A stretch of DNA of 7,875 nucleotides, taken from the NCBI GenBank assembly GCA_001830475.1, contig MIAC01000169.1:281-8155 (forward strand). The letters run 5' to 3'. The stretch comes from Rhodospirillales bacterium RIFCSPLOWO2_12_FULL_67_15 (GTDB taxonomy: Bacteria; Pseudomonadota; Alphaproteobacteria; Rhodospirillales; 2-12-FULL-67-15). Positions 7,590-7,875 of the stretch are shown piece after piece. The translations under genes were made by a program, and so were the position numbers. The notes under the pieces are model-generated. The model was not told the DNA's origin. It worked only from the letters and a program-made list of their open reading frames with translations, and did not search any database. Within the stretch, counting starts at the first letter, position 1. Every line of letters starts with the position of its first letter.

Positions 7590-7875
7590 ATGGACCTGAA
7601 TCCAGCCGAACTGAAGCTGCTCGACGATTACCAGCGCGATTTCCCACTCGTGCCGCGCCCCTACCTGGCCATCGCCGAAGCGGCCGGCCTGAGCGAGGCC
7701 GAAGTGATCGAAATTTACGCCCGGCTGAAGGAGGACGGCGCGCTCAGCCGGATCGGAGCGGTGGTGACGCCCAACGCCGCCGGCGCCAGCACGCTTGCCG
7801 CCATCGCGGCCCCGCCGGCCCGGCTTGGCGAGGTCGCGGCCCTGGTCAGCGCGCAGGCCGAGGTCAACCACAACT
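7590..7875 (+). CDS. nirD: Siroheme decarboxylase subunit NirD or NirDL fusion, truncated by the window edge
   Basis: The first 95 codons of an AsnC/Lrp-like protein. The NirD/L/G/H family decarboxylates siroheme to 12,18-didecarboxysiroheme in heme d1 synthesis, in the cytoplasm. Residues about 8-57 match the winged-helix part (DDYQRDFPLVPRPYLAIAEA through ALSRIGAVV), and the window ends in the conserved EVNHN segment, probably followed by Tyr, near the start of the ligand-binding AsnC-type domain. The ATG lies 2 nt after the nirF stop with no clear ribosome site, so translation probably depends on coupling. Whether it is NirD alone or a NirDL fusion, and whether nirL, nirG, nirH and nirJ follow, cannot be seen. 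Confidence 0.9.
   Translation, partial: MDLNPAELKLLDDYQRDFPLVPRPYLAIAEAAGLSEAEVIEIYARLKEDGALSRIGAVVTPNAAGASTLAAIAAPPARLGEVAALVSAQAEVNHN

Noticed and set aside
6190..7647. Minus-strand open reading frame opposite nirC, nirF and nirD
   Set aside because: All three plus-strand genes are recognised families with ribosome sites and coupled starts; the antisense frame has no domain features.

Overview
The window is a high-GC (visibly about 65%) denitrification locus built around cytochrome cd1 nitrite reductase (NirS) and the synthesis of its heme d1 cofactor. Gene content, GC bias and protein sequence fit an alphaproteobacterium, perhaps a Rhodospirillales-type (Magnetospirillum-like) denitrifier. 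That assignment is an impression from sequence style, not a search result. Both window edges cut a gene.

Layout. Two transcription units diverge from a 243-bp control region (3185-3427). Leftward (minus strand) run a membrane-anchored NapC/NirT-type multiheme cytochrome fused to a second heme-binding domain (1487-3184), a small periplasmic cupredoxin (1062-1481) and a first nirS-like gene (1-892, truncated by the window edge). Rightward (plus strand) run a complete canonical nirS (3428-5182), nirE (5269-6081), nirC (6032-6412), nirF (6409-7587) and the start of nirD or a nirDL fusion (7590 onward, truncated). No intergenic stretch exceeds 300 bases.

Control. Three perfect palindromes TTGAC-N4-GTCAA, the pattern bound by CRP/FNR-superfamily regulators of anaerobic and NO-responsive genes (FNR, Dnr, NNR, NnrR, FixK types), lie at 3262-3275 (facing the leftward operon), 3329-3342 (facing nirS) and 1008-1021 (facing the leftward nirS copy). 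Two of them have a plausible -10 hexamer 32-33 bp away, as expected of class II activation. Three helically phased A-tracts separate the two divergent boxes. A long hairpin sits between nirS and nirE.

How the genes work together. The plus-strand operon makes the catalytic enzyme (NirS), the first committed d1 enzyme (NirE, uroporphyrinogen III to precorrin-2), a siroheme decarboxylase subunit (NirD), a late d1 maturation propeller (NirF) and a small c-type cytochrome (NirC). The minus-strand genes read as an electron-delivery module plus a second reductase: quinol-oxidising multiheme protein, blue-copper carrier, NirS paralog. The most notable features are this second, diverged NirS, which lacks the N-terminal arm of the canonical enzyme, and the six-heme NirT fusion encoded beside it.
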